NCBI RefSeq assembly: GCF_020171805.1
Contig: NZ_JAIVAF010000009.1
Location: 1-54,058 of the forward strand
Direction: 5' to 3'
Source: Guptibacillus algicola
Lineage (GTDB): Bacteria > Bacillota > Bacilli > Bacillales > Guptibacillaceae
Length of the DNA: 54,058 nt
Part shown: in pieces, positions 24,771 through 33,435 of the stretch
How the letters are laid out: every line of letters starts with the position of its first letter
Position numbering within the stretch: the stretch's first letter is position 1
Position numbers and translations under genes: made by a program
Notes under the pieces: model-generated
What the model saw: the letters and a program-made list of their open reading frames with translations, nothing else
What the model was told of the DNA's origin: nothing
Databases searched by the model: none

Positions 24771-25484
24771 TCACTCACCACCTGTGAAAGCTTGAGCTTC
24801 AAGACGTTGTCCAGTTACACTCGCCTCATCAGCCAGGTAAAGAAACACATCTGTGACAGATGATGGTGATGCGAGGTGATAGTCGCAATCAGGTACGGCG
24901 AGAGCATGCATGTCTGTATCCATCTCACCCGGATCGACTATATTAATGGATACGCCAGAAGAACGTAATTCATCTGCCCAGGTCTCCGTCAATCCTTCAA
25001 GGGCAAACTTCGATACACCGTAAATCCCCCATCCTGCATATCCTGTTGCTCCCGCAGCTGATGTCACGTTAATGACCGAACCTGTTCCTCTCTGAACCAT
25101 TCCTGGCAACACCCGTTTCATCATTAAAAATGGACCTTCTGCATTAACTCTCATAACTTCTTTATATTCTTCGTGATTAAAATCAAGCAAGTATGGGATT
25201 GGGCTTGAACCCAAGTAGGAAGCATTGTTGATGAGCACGTCTATCTTGTTAAAACGCTCCTCAGTCATCGAAACAAATCGTTCGATGTCATCTTTCTCTG
25301 AAGCGTCTGCCTGCACTGCTAATACGTCTGCTCCGTTTTCTAATAAAGTAGCATGAACGTTATCTAATTCTTCTTTTCCTCTTGCGCAAATTGATAGTTG
25401 ATACCCCTTTTTAGATAATGCAATTGCTAGTGCTTTCCCTAGTCCTTTTGATGCTCCTGTAATCATTACTGTTTTATTTTCCAA
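24771..25484 (-). CDS. Short-chain dehydrogenase/reductase (SDR)
   Basis: Classical SDR of about 237 residues. TGASKGLGKALA binds the dinucleotide, NNAS is present, and the catalytic Ser-Tyr-Lys lie in NVTSAAG and YGVSKFA. The cofactor loop SICARGKEEL favours NADP(H). GAGGAG abuts an ATG at 25493 with no spacer but is nine bases from a TTG at 25484, so the TTG is preferred. First gene of an operon with the QueA-like and VOC genes; the substrate is unknown. Confidence 0.9.
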   Translation of the reverse strand: MENKTVMITGASKGLGKALAIALSKKGYQLSICARGKEELDNVHATLLENGADVLAVQADASEKDDIERFVSMTEERFNKIDVLINNASYLGSSPIPYLLDFNHEEYKEVMRVNAEGPFLMMKRVLPGMVQRGTGSVINVTSAAGATGYAGWGIYGVSKFALEGLTETWADELRSSGVSINIVDPGEMDTDMHALAVPDCDYHLASPSSVTDVFLYLADEASVTGQRLEAQAFTGGE

Positions 25485-25677
25485 TCCAATCATCTCCTCA
25501 ACAAGTAGTTACTAATAGCTTATCGAGGAAGGGACTTCTCTGCTTCATGGAATAGAATGAATGATTGCTACGAATTTCGACCTATGTTTTTCTGAACTTT
25601 CTACGACCTAAGACCGACTTGTATAATCACGAACAGCAAGGAAACGATACTATTATTGTGAGAAGGAGGGATAAATT

Positions 25678-25788
25678 ATGGCGAAGAAAAACAAACGTGG
25701 TATGAAGAAAGAACTTGCACAAGCTGTTGAGCATGCAAACCAAACAAACCCAACTACAAAACAAAAGGATAAAAAAATCACAGAATAA
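25678..25788 (+). CDS. Small basic protein, 36 residues, unknown
   Basis: The frame reads MAKKNKRGMKKELAQAVEH and ends TTKQKDKKITE. AAGGAGGG lies seven bases before the ATG and a strong terminator follows at once, so it looks like a genuine short gene. It is highly charged, rich in Lys and Gln, and has no membrane segment. Size and composition are reminiscent of minor small acid-soluble spore proteins or YfhE-like peptides, but I do not recognise the family. Confidence 0.6.
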   Translation: MAKKNKRGMKKELAQAVEHANQTNPTTKQKDKKITE

Positions 25789-25812
25789 AAACCGGGGTAA
25801 TCCCCGGTTTTT
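25787..25812. terminator. Bidirectional terminator between the small gene and uvsE
   Basis: Perfect stem AACCGGGG/CCCCGGTT with a 4-base loop, flanked by A5 and T5; it serves both convergent genes. Confidence 0.88.
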
Positions 25813-26777
25813 CACTTCAACCTAAACGTTGATCGATCAATAATCTCTATATCCTTCCTCTTCTTGATTTCCTCCATGAGCTTAAATAGTGCTTGATCCT
25901 TTTTCTTTGCTTCAATCATACAATCGATTTGAGAAGTGCTTCCTTGTACTGCTTTAAGAAAAGTGAAGAACATATCGATATCTATATAATCCGCATGACT
26001 TCGAAAGTCCTTTTCACCTTTTGGTGACGAAATGTGCATCTTCACAGGTAATGGAGATGCGTCCCACGTCGACACGACTCTCTCCCAATCTTTCTCCCAA
26101 TCTTCATCGTTATGACACGCAAGATGGTGATGGTAATCAAATACGAGCGGTATGCCAAGCTTCTCACACAAATAAAGAGTATCTATCATGGTGAACGTCG
26201 TATCATCATTTTCGAGCATAACTGCATCCTGTATCCCCTTAGGAGTATACATCCAATTATGAATAAACCTCTCTAACGCTTTTTCTTTGTCATTGTATCC
26301 CCCACCCACGTGAAGGACACATCTGTGCGTCGGATCGATCCCCATCCCTTCAAGCAATCGGACGTGCATCGCTAAAGTTGTCGTTGACGCTTTTAAAGTT
26401 TCTTTTTTTGGGGTATTAAGTAAAACAAAGTGATCCGGATGAAAATCAACGCGCATCTTTTCTTGCTTCGCAAAGTCTCCTAGCGCTTTCAGCTCTTCTT
26501 TTAATGGAGAAAGGTAGTTCCAATCTTCTAAAGCTTCATGATTAGCAAGCGGGATTAATCTTGAACTAAATCTAAAGAAGGAGATATCGTTTCCCTTATT
26601 GTGTTTTAAAAGACGGAGGCAGTTCTCCAAGTTTGATTTGGCGATCCGCTCAAGCTTTCGAATTCCAGCTTCTCGATCAGAAAGCTTCTGAAATTGTTTG
26701 AACGTCATCGTTTGAGAAGGAGAACTATTCGTTAATTCCATGCTCATCGCTACATATCCTAACCTAATGATTGTCAT
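25812..26777 (-). CDS. uvsE: UV DNA damage endonuclease UvsE (UVDE)
   Basis: A 321-residue TIM-barrel endonuclease that nicks 5' of UV photoproducts in an alternative excision pathway. The family N-terminus (MTIIRLGYVAMSMEL, then FRFSSRLIPLANHE) and the metal ligands in DFHPDHFVLL, LHVGGGYNDKE, MLENDD, VFDYHHHLACH and MHISSPKG are all visible. The true start is an internal ATG behind AGGGGG; the longer frame to 27008 overlaps the divergent degV. It is a single gene sharing a terminator with the small ORF. Confidence 0.93.
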   Translation of the reverse strand: MTIIRLGYVAMSMELTNSSPSQTMTFKQFQKLSDREAGIRKLERIAKSNLENCLRLLKHNKGNDISFFRFSSRLIPLANHEALEDWNYLSPLKEELKALGDFAKQEKMRVDFHPDHFVLLNTPKKETLKASTTTLAMHVRLLEGMGIDPTHRCVLHVGGGYNDKEKALERFIHNWMYTPKGIQDAVMLENDDTTFTMIDTLYLCEKLGIPLVFDYHHHLACHNDEDWEKDWERVVSTWDASPLPVKMHISSPKGEKDFRSHADYIDIDMFFTFLKAVQGSTSQIDCMIEAKKKDQALFKLMEEIKKRKDIEIIDRSTFRLK

Positions 26778-26867
26778 AGTGGTCCCCCTAGAAAAGGTTA
26801 TTTTCTTAGACTTTCCTAACCCTTCTATTTCATAACTGTAGGTTACAATCAATTTTGTGTTGAAGCG

Positions 26868-26876
26868 TGGTACAAT
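26868..26876 (+). promoter_or_regulatory. Extended -10 promoter of the degV gene
   Basis: TGGTACAAT lies about 45 bases upstream of the degV start; no good -35 box is visible, which fits an extended -10 promoter. Confidence 0.5.
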
Positions 26877-26922
26877 AAACTTAATACCTTGATAAGGTAA
26901 TTTGAAAAAAGGGGTAATTTCC

Positions 26923-27777
26923 ATGGCGATTCGAATTATTACGGACAGCAGTATCGATTTTCCAGAAGACATGCTAGCTGACTTAAACGTAACGGTTGTG
27001 CCACTCAACCTTCTTTTCGGAGATACAGAATATAAAGCTGGGGTTGATATTGATACACCAACGTTTTATCAGAAACTAAAGCAATCGAAAGAGCTACCAA
27101 AGTCTTCTGCCCCGTCACCACAAGACTTCCTAACGAAGTTTGAACAATCAGAACCTGATGATAAAATACTTGTTATCTCATTGTCTAAAGCACTAAGTAC
27201 CACTTACGAGAATGCAGTATTAGCCAAACAGATGTTTCACGAGGAACACCCGAATCGTGAGGTTGAAGTCATTAATTCAAACACAGCATCCTCAGGACTT
27301 GGAATTATCGTGTGTCACGCTGCTGAAATGGCTCAGAACGGTGAAAGTTTTGAAGATGTTGTTAGGGAGACAGAAGAATACACGGAAGATACCTTAACGA
27401 TGTTTCTTCTAGATACGTTAGAAAATGTTATCAAAGGCGGTAGACTCGATCGAGTTAAAGGGACGATTGCCTCTGCTCTTAACATTAAGCTCCTCATGAG
27501 AGCGGCTGACGATGGTTCCCTTGAAGTGCTTGATAAAGTTCGTGGGAACAAACGTGCAATTCGTCAATTCATCCAAAAAGTAGGTGAATATGGTCATAAC
27601 CTTGAAGACAAGGTAGTAGCCATTGCGCACAGTAACTGTGAAGACAAAGCTAGAGCTTTGATGGAACAAATTCAAGAACGGTACAAGTTTAAACGCGTAG
27701 TACTCTCGACTATGGGGCCTTTGATCGGGACTTACGCTGGTGAGGGCGGCCTTCTTGTTGCCTTCAAAAAAAATTAA
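26923..27777 (+). CDS. DegV family fatty-acid-binding protein
   Basis: A 284-residue DegV protein. The N-terminal strand RIITDSSIDFP, the segment PKSSAPSPQDFL with the lipid-contacting Ser/Thr, and GRLDRVKGTIASALNIKL are diagnostic. These proteins bind free fatty acids; in Firmicutes some (FakB) present them to the kinase FakA for incorporation into phospholipid. AAGGGGT is seven bases from the ATG at 26923. FakA is not in the window, so a FakB role is inference. Confidence 0.9.
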   Translation: MAIRIITDSSIDFPEDMLADLNVTVVPLNLLFGDTEYKAGVDIDTPTFYQKLKQSKELPKSSAPSPQDFLTKFEQSEPDDKILVISLSKALSTTYENAVLAKQMFHEEHPNREVEVINSNTASSGLGIIVCHAAEMAQNGESFEDVVRETEEYTEDTLTMFLLDTLENVIKGGRLDRVKGTIASALNIKLLMRAADDGSLEVLDKVRGNKRAIRQFIQKVGEYGHNLEDKVVAIAHSNCEDKARALMEQIQERYKFKRVVLSTMGPLIGTYAGEGGLLVAFKKN

Positions 27778-27790
27778 ATCACTTTTCTTT

Positions 27791-27817
27791 AAAGAGCGCT
27801 GTGAGCGCTCTTTTTTA
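27791..27817 (+). terminator. Terminator of the degV gene
   Basis: Stem AAAGAGCGCT/AGCGCTCTTT type (AAGAGCGCTGTGAGCGCTCTT) followed by six T residues, 14 bases after the stop codon. Confidence 0.88.
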
Positions 27818-27888
27818 TTATGTTTGAAGGAAATGAATGGTCATTCAGCGAAAACAGTCATAAATGAAAAAAGTGTGGTGATTGTATA

Positions 27889-29853
27889 ATGAAATGGAAA
27901 AGTTTGTTTGAACCGATCAACATTCGTAATTTAACCCTTCCAAACCGAGTGATGATGGGCTCTATGCACCTTGGGATCGAAGGTATTCCAGAGAAAGAAG
28001 ATGCAATGATAGCTTTTTATGCTGAGCGCGCCGGCGAGAATGGTCCCGGTCTTATGGTTACTGGAGGAATTTCTGTCTCCCCCGAAGGAGATGGTGGTCA
28101 TCATTTCCTAGGATTTTATCGAGATCAAGATCTTAAGACAATGAATCGTCTAACGACAAGTGTACACAAAGAAGGTGGCCGAATCGCCGCTCAACTTTTT
28201 CACGCTGGTCGCTATGCGTACTCTGAATTGACGGGTATTCCATCAGTAGCTCCCTCTCCTCTAAGATCTCCAATTCACAAAGAAGCACCAACTGAACTAA
28301 GTGAACTAGATATTCTCAACCTGCTTGAATCTTACGCTGAAGCTGGCAGAAAAGCGAAAGAAGTTGGCTTTGATGCCGTTGAAATCATGGGATCAGAAGG
28401 GTATTTAATCAATCAGTTCCTATCCCCTACTACCAACAAACGGACAGATCAATGGGGAGGAAGCTTCGAAAAGAGAACTCGTTTTCCGTTGGCCGTTCTT
28501 CAAGCAGTTAGAAAAGCGGTTGGAGATGACTATCCGGTTATTTACCGCCTTTCTGGAATGGACCTTGTACCACATTCCACTACTCACGAAGAAACGCTCG
28601 CATTTGCAAAGTTGGTAGAAGAAAATGATGCGGATCTTTTGAACATAGGTATCGGATGGCATGAATCCACGACTCCAACAATATCGATGATGGTGCCTAG
28701 AGCAGGGTTTATACAGATTGCTCTCGATATTAAGGAAGAAGTAGCTATTCCTGTCATAGGCAGCAACCGTATCAATGATCCCGTTCTCGCAGATGAACTG
28801 TTGCAAAAGCTAGATATGGTTTCAATGGCCAGGCCGTTTCTTGCAGACTCTAACTTACTACGCAAATCCAAAAACCAATCACTTGATCAGATCAATACGT
28901 GTATAGCATGTAACCAGGCCTGCCTCGACCATGCATTCGAAGGAAAAGCCGTCTCATGCCTTGTGAATCCGCGCGCGGGTAGAGAACATAAATGGGTATA
29001 TAAGAAAGCTAATACGCTTAAGAAAATACTTGTTATCGGTGGCGGAGTTGCTGGTCTAGAAGCAGCTAGATCACACGCTGAACTCGGACATACCGTTGTG
29101 TTATATGAAGCAAGTGAAGCGATAGGCGGACAATTCAACCTGGCGCGTCGCATACCAATCAAGAAAGAGTTCGACGAGACGGTTAGGTATTATACAACTG
29201 AATTAAAGCGATTAGGGGTTACTGTAAACCTTAATCATAAGCCTTCTACAGAAGAACTTCTAGAACACTCTCCAGATCTAGTCGTACTTGCTACAGGTGT
29301 TGTACCTAGAAAACCGGTCATTTCAGGTGTTGAACGTGCCGTTTCTTATCCAGAAGTTCTTTCAGGGGCTGTTGCTGTAGGGAAGAAAGTCATTATTATT
29401 GGTGCCGGAGGGATTGGATGTGATCTATCCCATTATCTAATTGAAAAAGGAGAACACGAGATACTCATGCTCCGTCGTAATGGAAGAATGGGTGAAGGCC
29501 TAGGTAAAACAACAAAGTGGGCAATGCTCCAGGATTTGAAGAAACATGGTGTGAAGTTCCGTACAAACCTTCACTATGAAGAAATTACAGAGGAAGGGCT
29601 TGTCATCACTGACTCTACTACAGGAAAGAAAGAGCATATCGAAGCAGACACTGTTGTTCTTGCTGCAGGTCAGGAGTCGAATCTACCGGAAGAATACAAT
29701 CGATTAACCGACAGCGGAATTCAAGTAGCTGTTATCGGGGGAGCGCGACTTGCTGGAGAATTAGATGCCAAGCGTGCCATTTATGAAGGAGCCAAAATAG
29801 CCTTCGAACCTCAATCTATTCAAACTAAACAACATCAAAAAGACGGGGCATGA
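27889..29853 (+). CDS. 2,4-dienoyl-CoA reductase-like NADH:flavin oxidoreductase
   Basis: A 654-residue multi-cofactor enzyme of the Old Yellow Enzyme / FadH type. Residues 1-340 form the FMN TIM barrel (PNRVMMGSMHLGIEG, AAQLFHAGRYA, VGFDAVEIMGSEGYLINQFLSP). A [4Fe-4S] motif CIACNQACLDHAFEG...SCLVNP follows at about 345-370. The C-terminal part has two Rossmann folds for FAD (VIGGGVAGLEAARSHAELG) and NAD(P)H (IIGAGGIGCDLSHYLIEKG). It probably reduces enoyl or dienoyl thioesters or xenobiotic enones; the substrate is not predictable. It is a single gene between two terminators. Confidence 0.92.
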   Translation: MKWKSLFEPINIRNLTLPNRVMMGSMHLGIEGIPEKEDAMIAFYAERAGENGPGLMVTGGISVSPEGDGGHHFLGFYRDQDLKTMNRLTTSVHKEGGRIAAQLFHAGRYAYSELTGIPSVAPSPLRSPIHKEAPTELSELDILNLLESYAEAGRKAKEVGFDAVEIMGSEGYLINQFLSPTTNKRTDQWGGSFEKRTRFPLAVLQAVRKAVGDDYPVIYRLSGMDLVPHSTTHEETLAFAKLVEENDADLLNIGIGWHESTTPTISMMVPRAGFIQIALDIKEEVAIPVIGSNRINDPVLADELLQKLDMVSMARPFLADSNLLRKSKNQSLDQINTCIACNQACLDHAFEGKAVSCLVNPRAGREHKWVYKKANTLKKILVIGGGVAGLEAARSHAELGHTVVLYEASEAIGGQFNLARRIPIKKEFDETVRYYTTELKRLGVTVNLNHKPSTEELLEHSPDLVVLATGVVPRKPVISGVERAVSYPEVLSGAVAVGKKVIIIGAGGIGCDLSHYLIEKGEHEILMLRRNGRMGEGLGKTTKWAMLQDLKKHGVKFRTNLHYEEITEEGLVITDSTTGKKEHIEADTVVLAAGQESNLPEEYNRLTDSGIQVAVIGGARLAGELDAKRAIYEGAKIAFEPQSIQTKQHQKDGA

Positions 29854-29867
29854 CGCCCCGTCTTTTT
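29837..29867. terminator. Bidirectional terminator overlapping the reductase stop codon
   Basis: Perfect stem AAAAAGACGGGGC/GCCCCGTCTTTTT; the loop region includes the TGA stop of the plus-strand gene. It also ends the convergent csaA transcript. Confidence 0.9.
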
Positions 29868-29875
29868 CAAATACT

Positions 29876-30205
29876 TTAACCTAATTTATCTCCGTTCTGA
29901 ACCTTCATATCTGGTTTGATCAAGACCACACCCTTATCCCCATAAACACCTAGAACCAATACTTCTGACATAAAATCTGCGATTTGTCGTGGCGGAAAAT
30001 TAACAACAGCCATTACCTGTTTTCCTACCAAATCCGACTTCTCGTATAGATTTGTTATCTGTGCACTTGATTTCTTCACGCCAATCTCTTTACCTAGATC
30101 GACTTTCAATTGATATGCTGGCTTTCTTGCTTTTTCAAAATCCACTACCTCAACGATTTCTCCTACACGAATATCAAGCTTCATAAAGTCTTCAAACGTC
30201 GCCAT
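29876..30205 (-). CDS. csaA: CsaA, tRNA-binding-domain chaperone-like protein
   Basis: A 109-residue homologue of CsaA (110 in B. subtilis), an EMAP/tRNA-binding OB fold protein implicated in protein secretion as a chaperone. Diagnostic segments are FMKLDIRVGEIVEV, LGKEIGVKKSSAQIT and VMAVVNFPPRQIADFMSEVLVLG. The start is at the ATG behind AGGT (seven bases); the frame opens ten codons earlier without a site. Confidence 0.93.
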   Translation of the reverse strand: MATFEDFMKLDIRVGEIVEVVDFEKARKPAYQLKVDLGKEIGVKKSSAQITNLYEKSDLVGKQVMAVVNFPPRQIADFMSEVLVLGVYGDKGVVLIKPDMKVQNGDKLG

Positions 30206-30270
30206 CACTCTACCTGCCTTTGTAAAAGGATACATAATGGCTTCGACTACTAATAAGGTTTGTCCTGCTA

Positions 30271-30906
30271 TTACCTTCGCTTGTCGATAAAATCATGAAG
30301 TAACTCATCCACATTCCTCGCGTTTATTATCTCTTCACCTAACAAACAAGAAGAATAACGCTCGATTAACTTACGATGGGTTTCGTTTCTTTCAGTGGCA
30401 TACATATCTGAGATTGTGAGAGGATATTCTGAAAAGGCTAAATACCGTTCGATTCGAATCATGTACATGACCTCATTCAGCATGTCGTAGTATTCTTCTT
30501 TTGAAGGACAATTCTCTATTCGACTCTCAATGGATTTTAAAAGTTGTTGTTTACCTGACCGAATTGATTCTTTCGCTGGTAGGATAAACGGTGTGTCGCC
30601 ATATAAAACAAGTTGCTCAAAAAACGGAGCAACAACCTCTCTTTCTCCACTCAGCGTACGTTTGTACTCTTCTAATGTTCTACTTCTAAGATCGATTGAC
30701 ACGCCAGGAAGCTCTGGCAAATAAGGAGGCTTCGCAACCTCTTGATGATAAAAACACCACAAATCCAAATCTGCATAGGGACCCGCTTCCCCTCTTGCGA
30801 AACTTCCCGTTATGATGACCCCTCTAAGGGCTGGAGTCTTTAATCGATCCACTAACCGCTTTGCATATGTAGCAAACCTTATAGGCGTAATCTGCACATT
30901 CAACAT
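30271..30906 (-). CDS. Nucleotidyltransferase-domain protein
   Basis: A 211-residue protein with a minimal nucleotidyltransferase fold: GVIITGSFARGEAGPYADLDLWCF holds the GS and DxD metal-binding motif. The C-terminal half is helical with several Tyr and Met. Similar proteins include aminoglycoside adenylyltransferase-like and MNT/HEPN-type enzymes, but the substrate is unknown. AAAGGAG lies ahead of the ATG at 30906. It is 28 bases after the alpha/beta hydrolase gene, with which it is probably co-transcribed. Confidence 0.8.
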   Translation of the reverse strand: MLNVQITPIRFATYAKRLVDRLKTPALRGVIITGSFARGEAGPYADLDLWCFYHQEVAKPPYLPELPGVSIDLRSRTLEEYKRTLSGEREVVAPFFEQLVLYGDTPFILPAKESIRSGKQQLLKSIESRIENCPSKEEYYDMLNEVMYMIRIERYLAFSEYPLTISDMYATERNETHRKLIERYSSCLLGEEIINARNVDELLHDFIDKRR

Positions 30907-30934
30907 AGATTCCTTCTCCTTTATTAACGAGACC

Positions 30935-31657
30935 CTAAGAAGGAGCGAGCGTGTGATGAGACTGGTCCGTTCCATTTATTAAAAACTCATATACTTTTTG
31001 GATCACATCTCCCTGGTCATCACCATGACAAATCAGGTGCCTTGAGCAGTCCATAACATACATTTGTTTATCTACAGAACCGATCGTTTGATAAATGGTG
31101 TGTGCTGTTTTACAAGGTACCATACTATCTAGCTTCCCTTGTAAAATCAAGGTAGGTACCGTTACGTGTTGGAACGAGGGTCTTAATTGACGAACGAGCT
31201 TTCTAAATTGAAGCGAGGCTTGAAACGGTGTTACTTTCATTTTATTTTTATATCGAATAAATAGCTCATTTTGGGCTAGCTTTCCTTTCGTAGTATCTAA
31301 AACCATCTCAGCTATATCTTTCACCATTTGAGAAGGATGAATATACTTATAAGCTGCACTCAACAAAACAAGTTTATCAATTTTATATTTTGTAGCAAGG
31401 TATCCTGCTAACACACCACCCATTGAAAATCCTACAAGGTAAATGGTGTCACACGTTTCCACAAGTTCGTTTAGCTTCTCATCCGCTGTATCGATCCATT
31501 CATCAAAGGTGACACCATGTAACGTTTCATCCTCTCCATGTCCCGGTAAGGTTGGAACAGAGATCAGCCAGTCCGTATGTTCTTTAAGGTAATCTGCAAG
31601 TGGGCCTACCTCATACGGCGCCCCAGTAAATCCATGAATCAACATACACCCTATCAT
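30935..31657 (-). CDS. Alpha/beta hydrolase, carboxylesterase (Est30-like)
   Basis: A 240-residue serine hydrolase. CMLIHGFTGAPYEVGPLADYL is the oxyanion-hole region, VGFSMGGVLAGYLA contains the nucleophile, LILQGKLDSMVP the acid and CSRHLICH the histidine. It resembles short-chain carboxylesterases of Bacillus such as Est30/YvaK. AGAGG is eight bases from the ATG at 31657. Confidence 0.88.
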   Translation of the reverse strand: MIGCMLIHGFTGAPYEVGPLADYLKEHTDWLISVPTLPGHGEDETLHGVTFDEWIDTADEKLNELVETCDTIYLVGFSMGGVLAGYLATKYKIDKLVLLSAAYKYIHPSQMVKDIAEMVLDTTKGKLAQNELFIRYKNKMKVTPFQASLQFRKLVRQLRPSFQHVTVPTLILQGKLDSMVPCKTAHTIYQTIGSVDKQMYVMDCSRHLICHGDDQGDVIQKVYEFLINGTDQSHHTLAPS

Positions 31658-31742
31658 GTTCAAAACCTCTTCTTTCACAAATCGTTTGGTACTATTATTC
31701 TACCACCATATATGGTGCACCTGTGAAGGAATGAGTATTCTC

Positions 31743-32240
31743 TTATCTTCTGAACGAAACTTTTGGGCGAAATTGTGATTGTTCTTTTGTACCCTCTTCC
31801 CTTAATGAGCTTGCACAATTTGGACAAATAATTGCCTTAGATGGAATCGCTGTACAACAGAGTGGGCATTCCTTACGTGTCATTGCGTTAATTGGATCTT
31901 GTCCTGGTCTTCGCCAACGATTCAGCTGGCGTACTACAAGAAAAACAGCGAAGAAAATAATCATGAATCGAATAGCAGTGGATAAGAACACCCCATAATT
32001 TATCGTTGCTGCACCCGCTTCTCTAGCTTCTGATAATGAAGAATAGTAGTGCCCATTCAAACTTATATATAATTCAGAGAAATTGATTCTAGCTAATAGA
32101 AGTCCTATAGGTGGCAGAATGATATCTGTAACAAGAGAGTCAATAAAGGTACTAAAGGCTGCACCAAGTACCATTCCTATCCCCATATCAGCTGCACTAC
32201 CCCTTATTGCAAACTGGCGAAATTCGTGTAATAGCCCCAT
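31743..32240 (-). CDS. mscL: MscL mechanosensitive channel with C-terminal zinc ribbon
   Basis: A 165-residue large-conductance channel, an emergency valve under hypo-osmotic shock. Residues 1-110 are the normal MscL body: the N-terminal helix EFRQFAIRG, TM1 with MGIGMVLGAAFSTFIDSLVTDIILPPIG, and TM2 with FMIIFFAVFLVVRQLNRW. Instead of the usual short helical bundle, residues 125-142 form a Cys4 zinc ribbon (CPLC near 125 and CPNC near 139). The domain addition is uncommon in MscL; its role is unknown. GGGAG precedes the ATG by nine bases. Confidence 0.92.
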   Translation of the reverse strand: MGLLHEFRQFAIRGSAADMGIGMVLGAAFSTFIDSLVTDIILPPIGLLLARINFSELYISLNGHYYSSLSEAREAGAATINYGVFLSTAIRFMIIFFAVFLVVRQLNRWRRPGQDPINAMTRKECPLCCTAIPSKAIICPNCASSLREEGTKEQSQFRPKVSFRR

Positions 32241-32327
32241 CAAAACCCACTCCCTTTACGAACTCTACTCCATTCTTATGCACGGGTTATACAAGCTATG
32301 ATGTCTTTCGTATTTGAATCTGCTGGA

Positions 32328-32360
32328 ACAAAAAAGACCATCGATATAAAATCGACAGCC
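32328..32360 (-). terminator. Terminator of the bdbC-thioredoxin operon
   Basis: Minus-strand 10-bp stem GGCTGTCGAT/ATCGATGGTC with G-T pairs, followed by six T residues. Confidence 0.75.
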
Positions 32361-32367
32361 TTAGAAT

Positions 32368-32832
32368 TTACTTATTTGATTCGATCCATCTTGTGAACGT
32401 CTCTTCAGATTGACTACCTACAACTCGATCGACTTCTTTACCATCTTCGAATTTTACAACAGTTGGTGTACTTTCTATTCCATAGTCAGGCCAGCCTTGT
32501 TCGAATTCGAGAAGGTTATATTTCTTAAGGTCGATTCCCATCTCTTCTGCAAGTGGGACTAGGACTGGTGAGGTGTTTTGACAGTGAATACAATCAGGAC
32601 TATAGAAATAAACAAAGACGTCCTCTTCATTCGAGAGTTTCTCTTCTAACTCTTCTGGCAAAATTTGATTTTGATAAAGAGGGTCATCTAACTGATCGAT
32701 CGTTCCTTGCTCTAGTGATTCTTTCCCATAAGGGTTATCTTCACTTTTCTCGCTATTAGAATAATTAGTAATGAAAGCTAACGCACCGAATAATACGATG
32801 ATGATTCCAAGGAATATAATGATCTTCTTCAT
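32368..32832 (-). CDS. Membrane-anchored thioredoxin-like protein
   Basis: A 154-residue protein with an uncleaved N-terminal membrane anchor (about 4-22) and an extracytoplasmic thioredoxin domain with the active site Cys81-Ile-His-Cys84 in YFYSPDCIHCQN; the cis-proline lies in GIESTPTVVKF. It probably acts with the adjacent BdbC in forming disulfides in exported proteins, in the place BdbD often takes. The ATG overlaps the bdbC stop (ATGA) and follows GGAGG. Confidence 0.88.
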   Translation of the reverse strand: MKKIIIFLGIIIVLFGALAFITNYSNSEKSEDNPYGKESLEQGTIDQLDDPLYQNQILPEELEEKLSNEEDVFVYFYSPDCIHCQNTSPVLVPLAEEMGIDLKKYNLLEFEQGWPDYGIESTPTVVKFEDGKEVDRVVGSQSEETFTRWIESNK

Positions 32833-33266
32833 ATTCTTTCTTCCTCCTTCTTCTGCATCGCCAATATGACCATACAAACACTGATGATTGTAAATCCGAT
32901 TAAAGCTAAGAATGGAATCGTTATAAATCCAAATCCATTTATATATTCACCTGTACAAGGTACTCTCCCGCATGCCGGGGAGGACTCTGCAAAAAATGAA
33001 GTTTTCTGAATCAAGTAATGATAAAGAGAAACGCCCGTCCCAATTAGCGAGATAGGAAGAACATATAGCCATTGTGCTCCATCTTTTTTTACTGCTGCAA
33101 TTCCTAATACGATTACTAGAGGGTACATCAAAATTCGTTGATACCAACACAGCTCACATGGCTCGTACCCCAGGATTTCTGAGAAGTACAAACTACCAGC
33201 CATAGCTACGACCGCAGCTGCCCAGGCACTAAACAATAAGTATTCTTTCTTTTTCTCATAACTCAT
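32829..33266 (-). CDS. bdbC: Disulfide bond formation protein BdbC (DsbB family)
   Basis: A 145-residue four-helix membrane protein. The two redox pairs are Cys37-x-x-Cys40 (EPCELCWYQR) and Cys99/Cys104 (ACGRVPC). It reoxidises a thioredoxin-like partner and passes electrons to quinone. It is translationally coupled to the following thioredoxin-like gene. Confidence 0.93.
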   Translation of the reverse strand: MSYEKKKEYLLFSAWAAAVVAMAGSLYFSEILGYEPCELCWYQRILMYPLVIVLGIAAVKKDGAQWLYVLPISLIGTGVSLYHYLIQKTSFFAESSPACGRVPCTGEYINGFGFITIPFLALIGFTIISVCMVILAMQKKEEERI

Positions 33267-33398
33267 TCAGGTAACCTCTCTTAAAATAAATAATGGTGAT
33301 CTTATCTATCGCTCTTACTGTTCCCACCTATAGCATACGTGAAATGTATTCCATTGCACAACTTTTCCTATCTAACGTTTGATAAGTTGTCACAATCC

Positions 33399-33429
33399 AA
33401 AAAAGATCCTGCTGATCATGAGCAGGATC
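33399..33429 (-). terminator. Second terminator after the putative small RNA
   Basis: Perfect 9-bp stem GATCCTGCT/AGCAGGATC with a 7-base loop and six T residues on the minus strand. Tandem with the hairpin at 33436-33467. Confidence 0.85.
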
Positions 33430-33435
33430 TTACAC

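Noticed and set aside
26778-27008. N-terminal 77-codon extension of uvsE
   Set aside because: It would overlap the divergent degV start and its promoter; the family N-terminus begins at the internal ATG behind AGGGGG.
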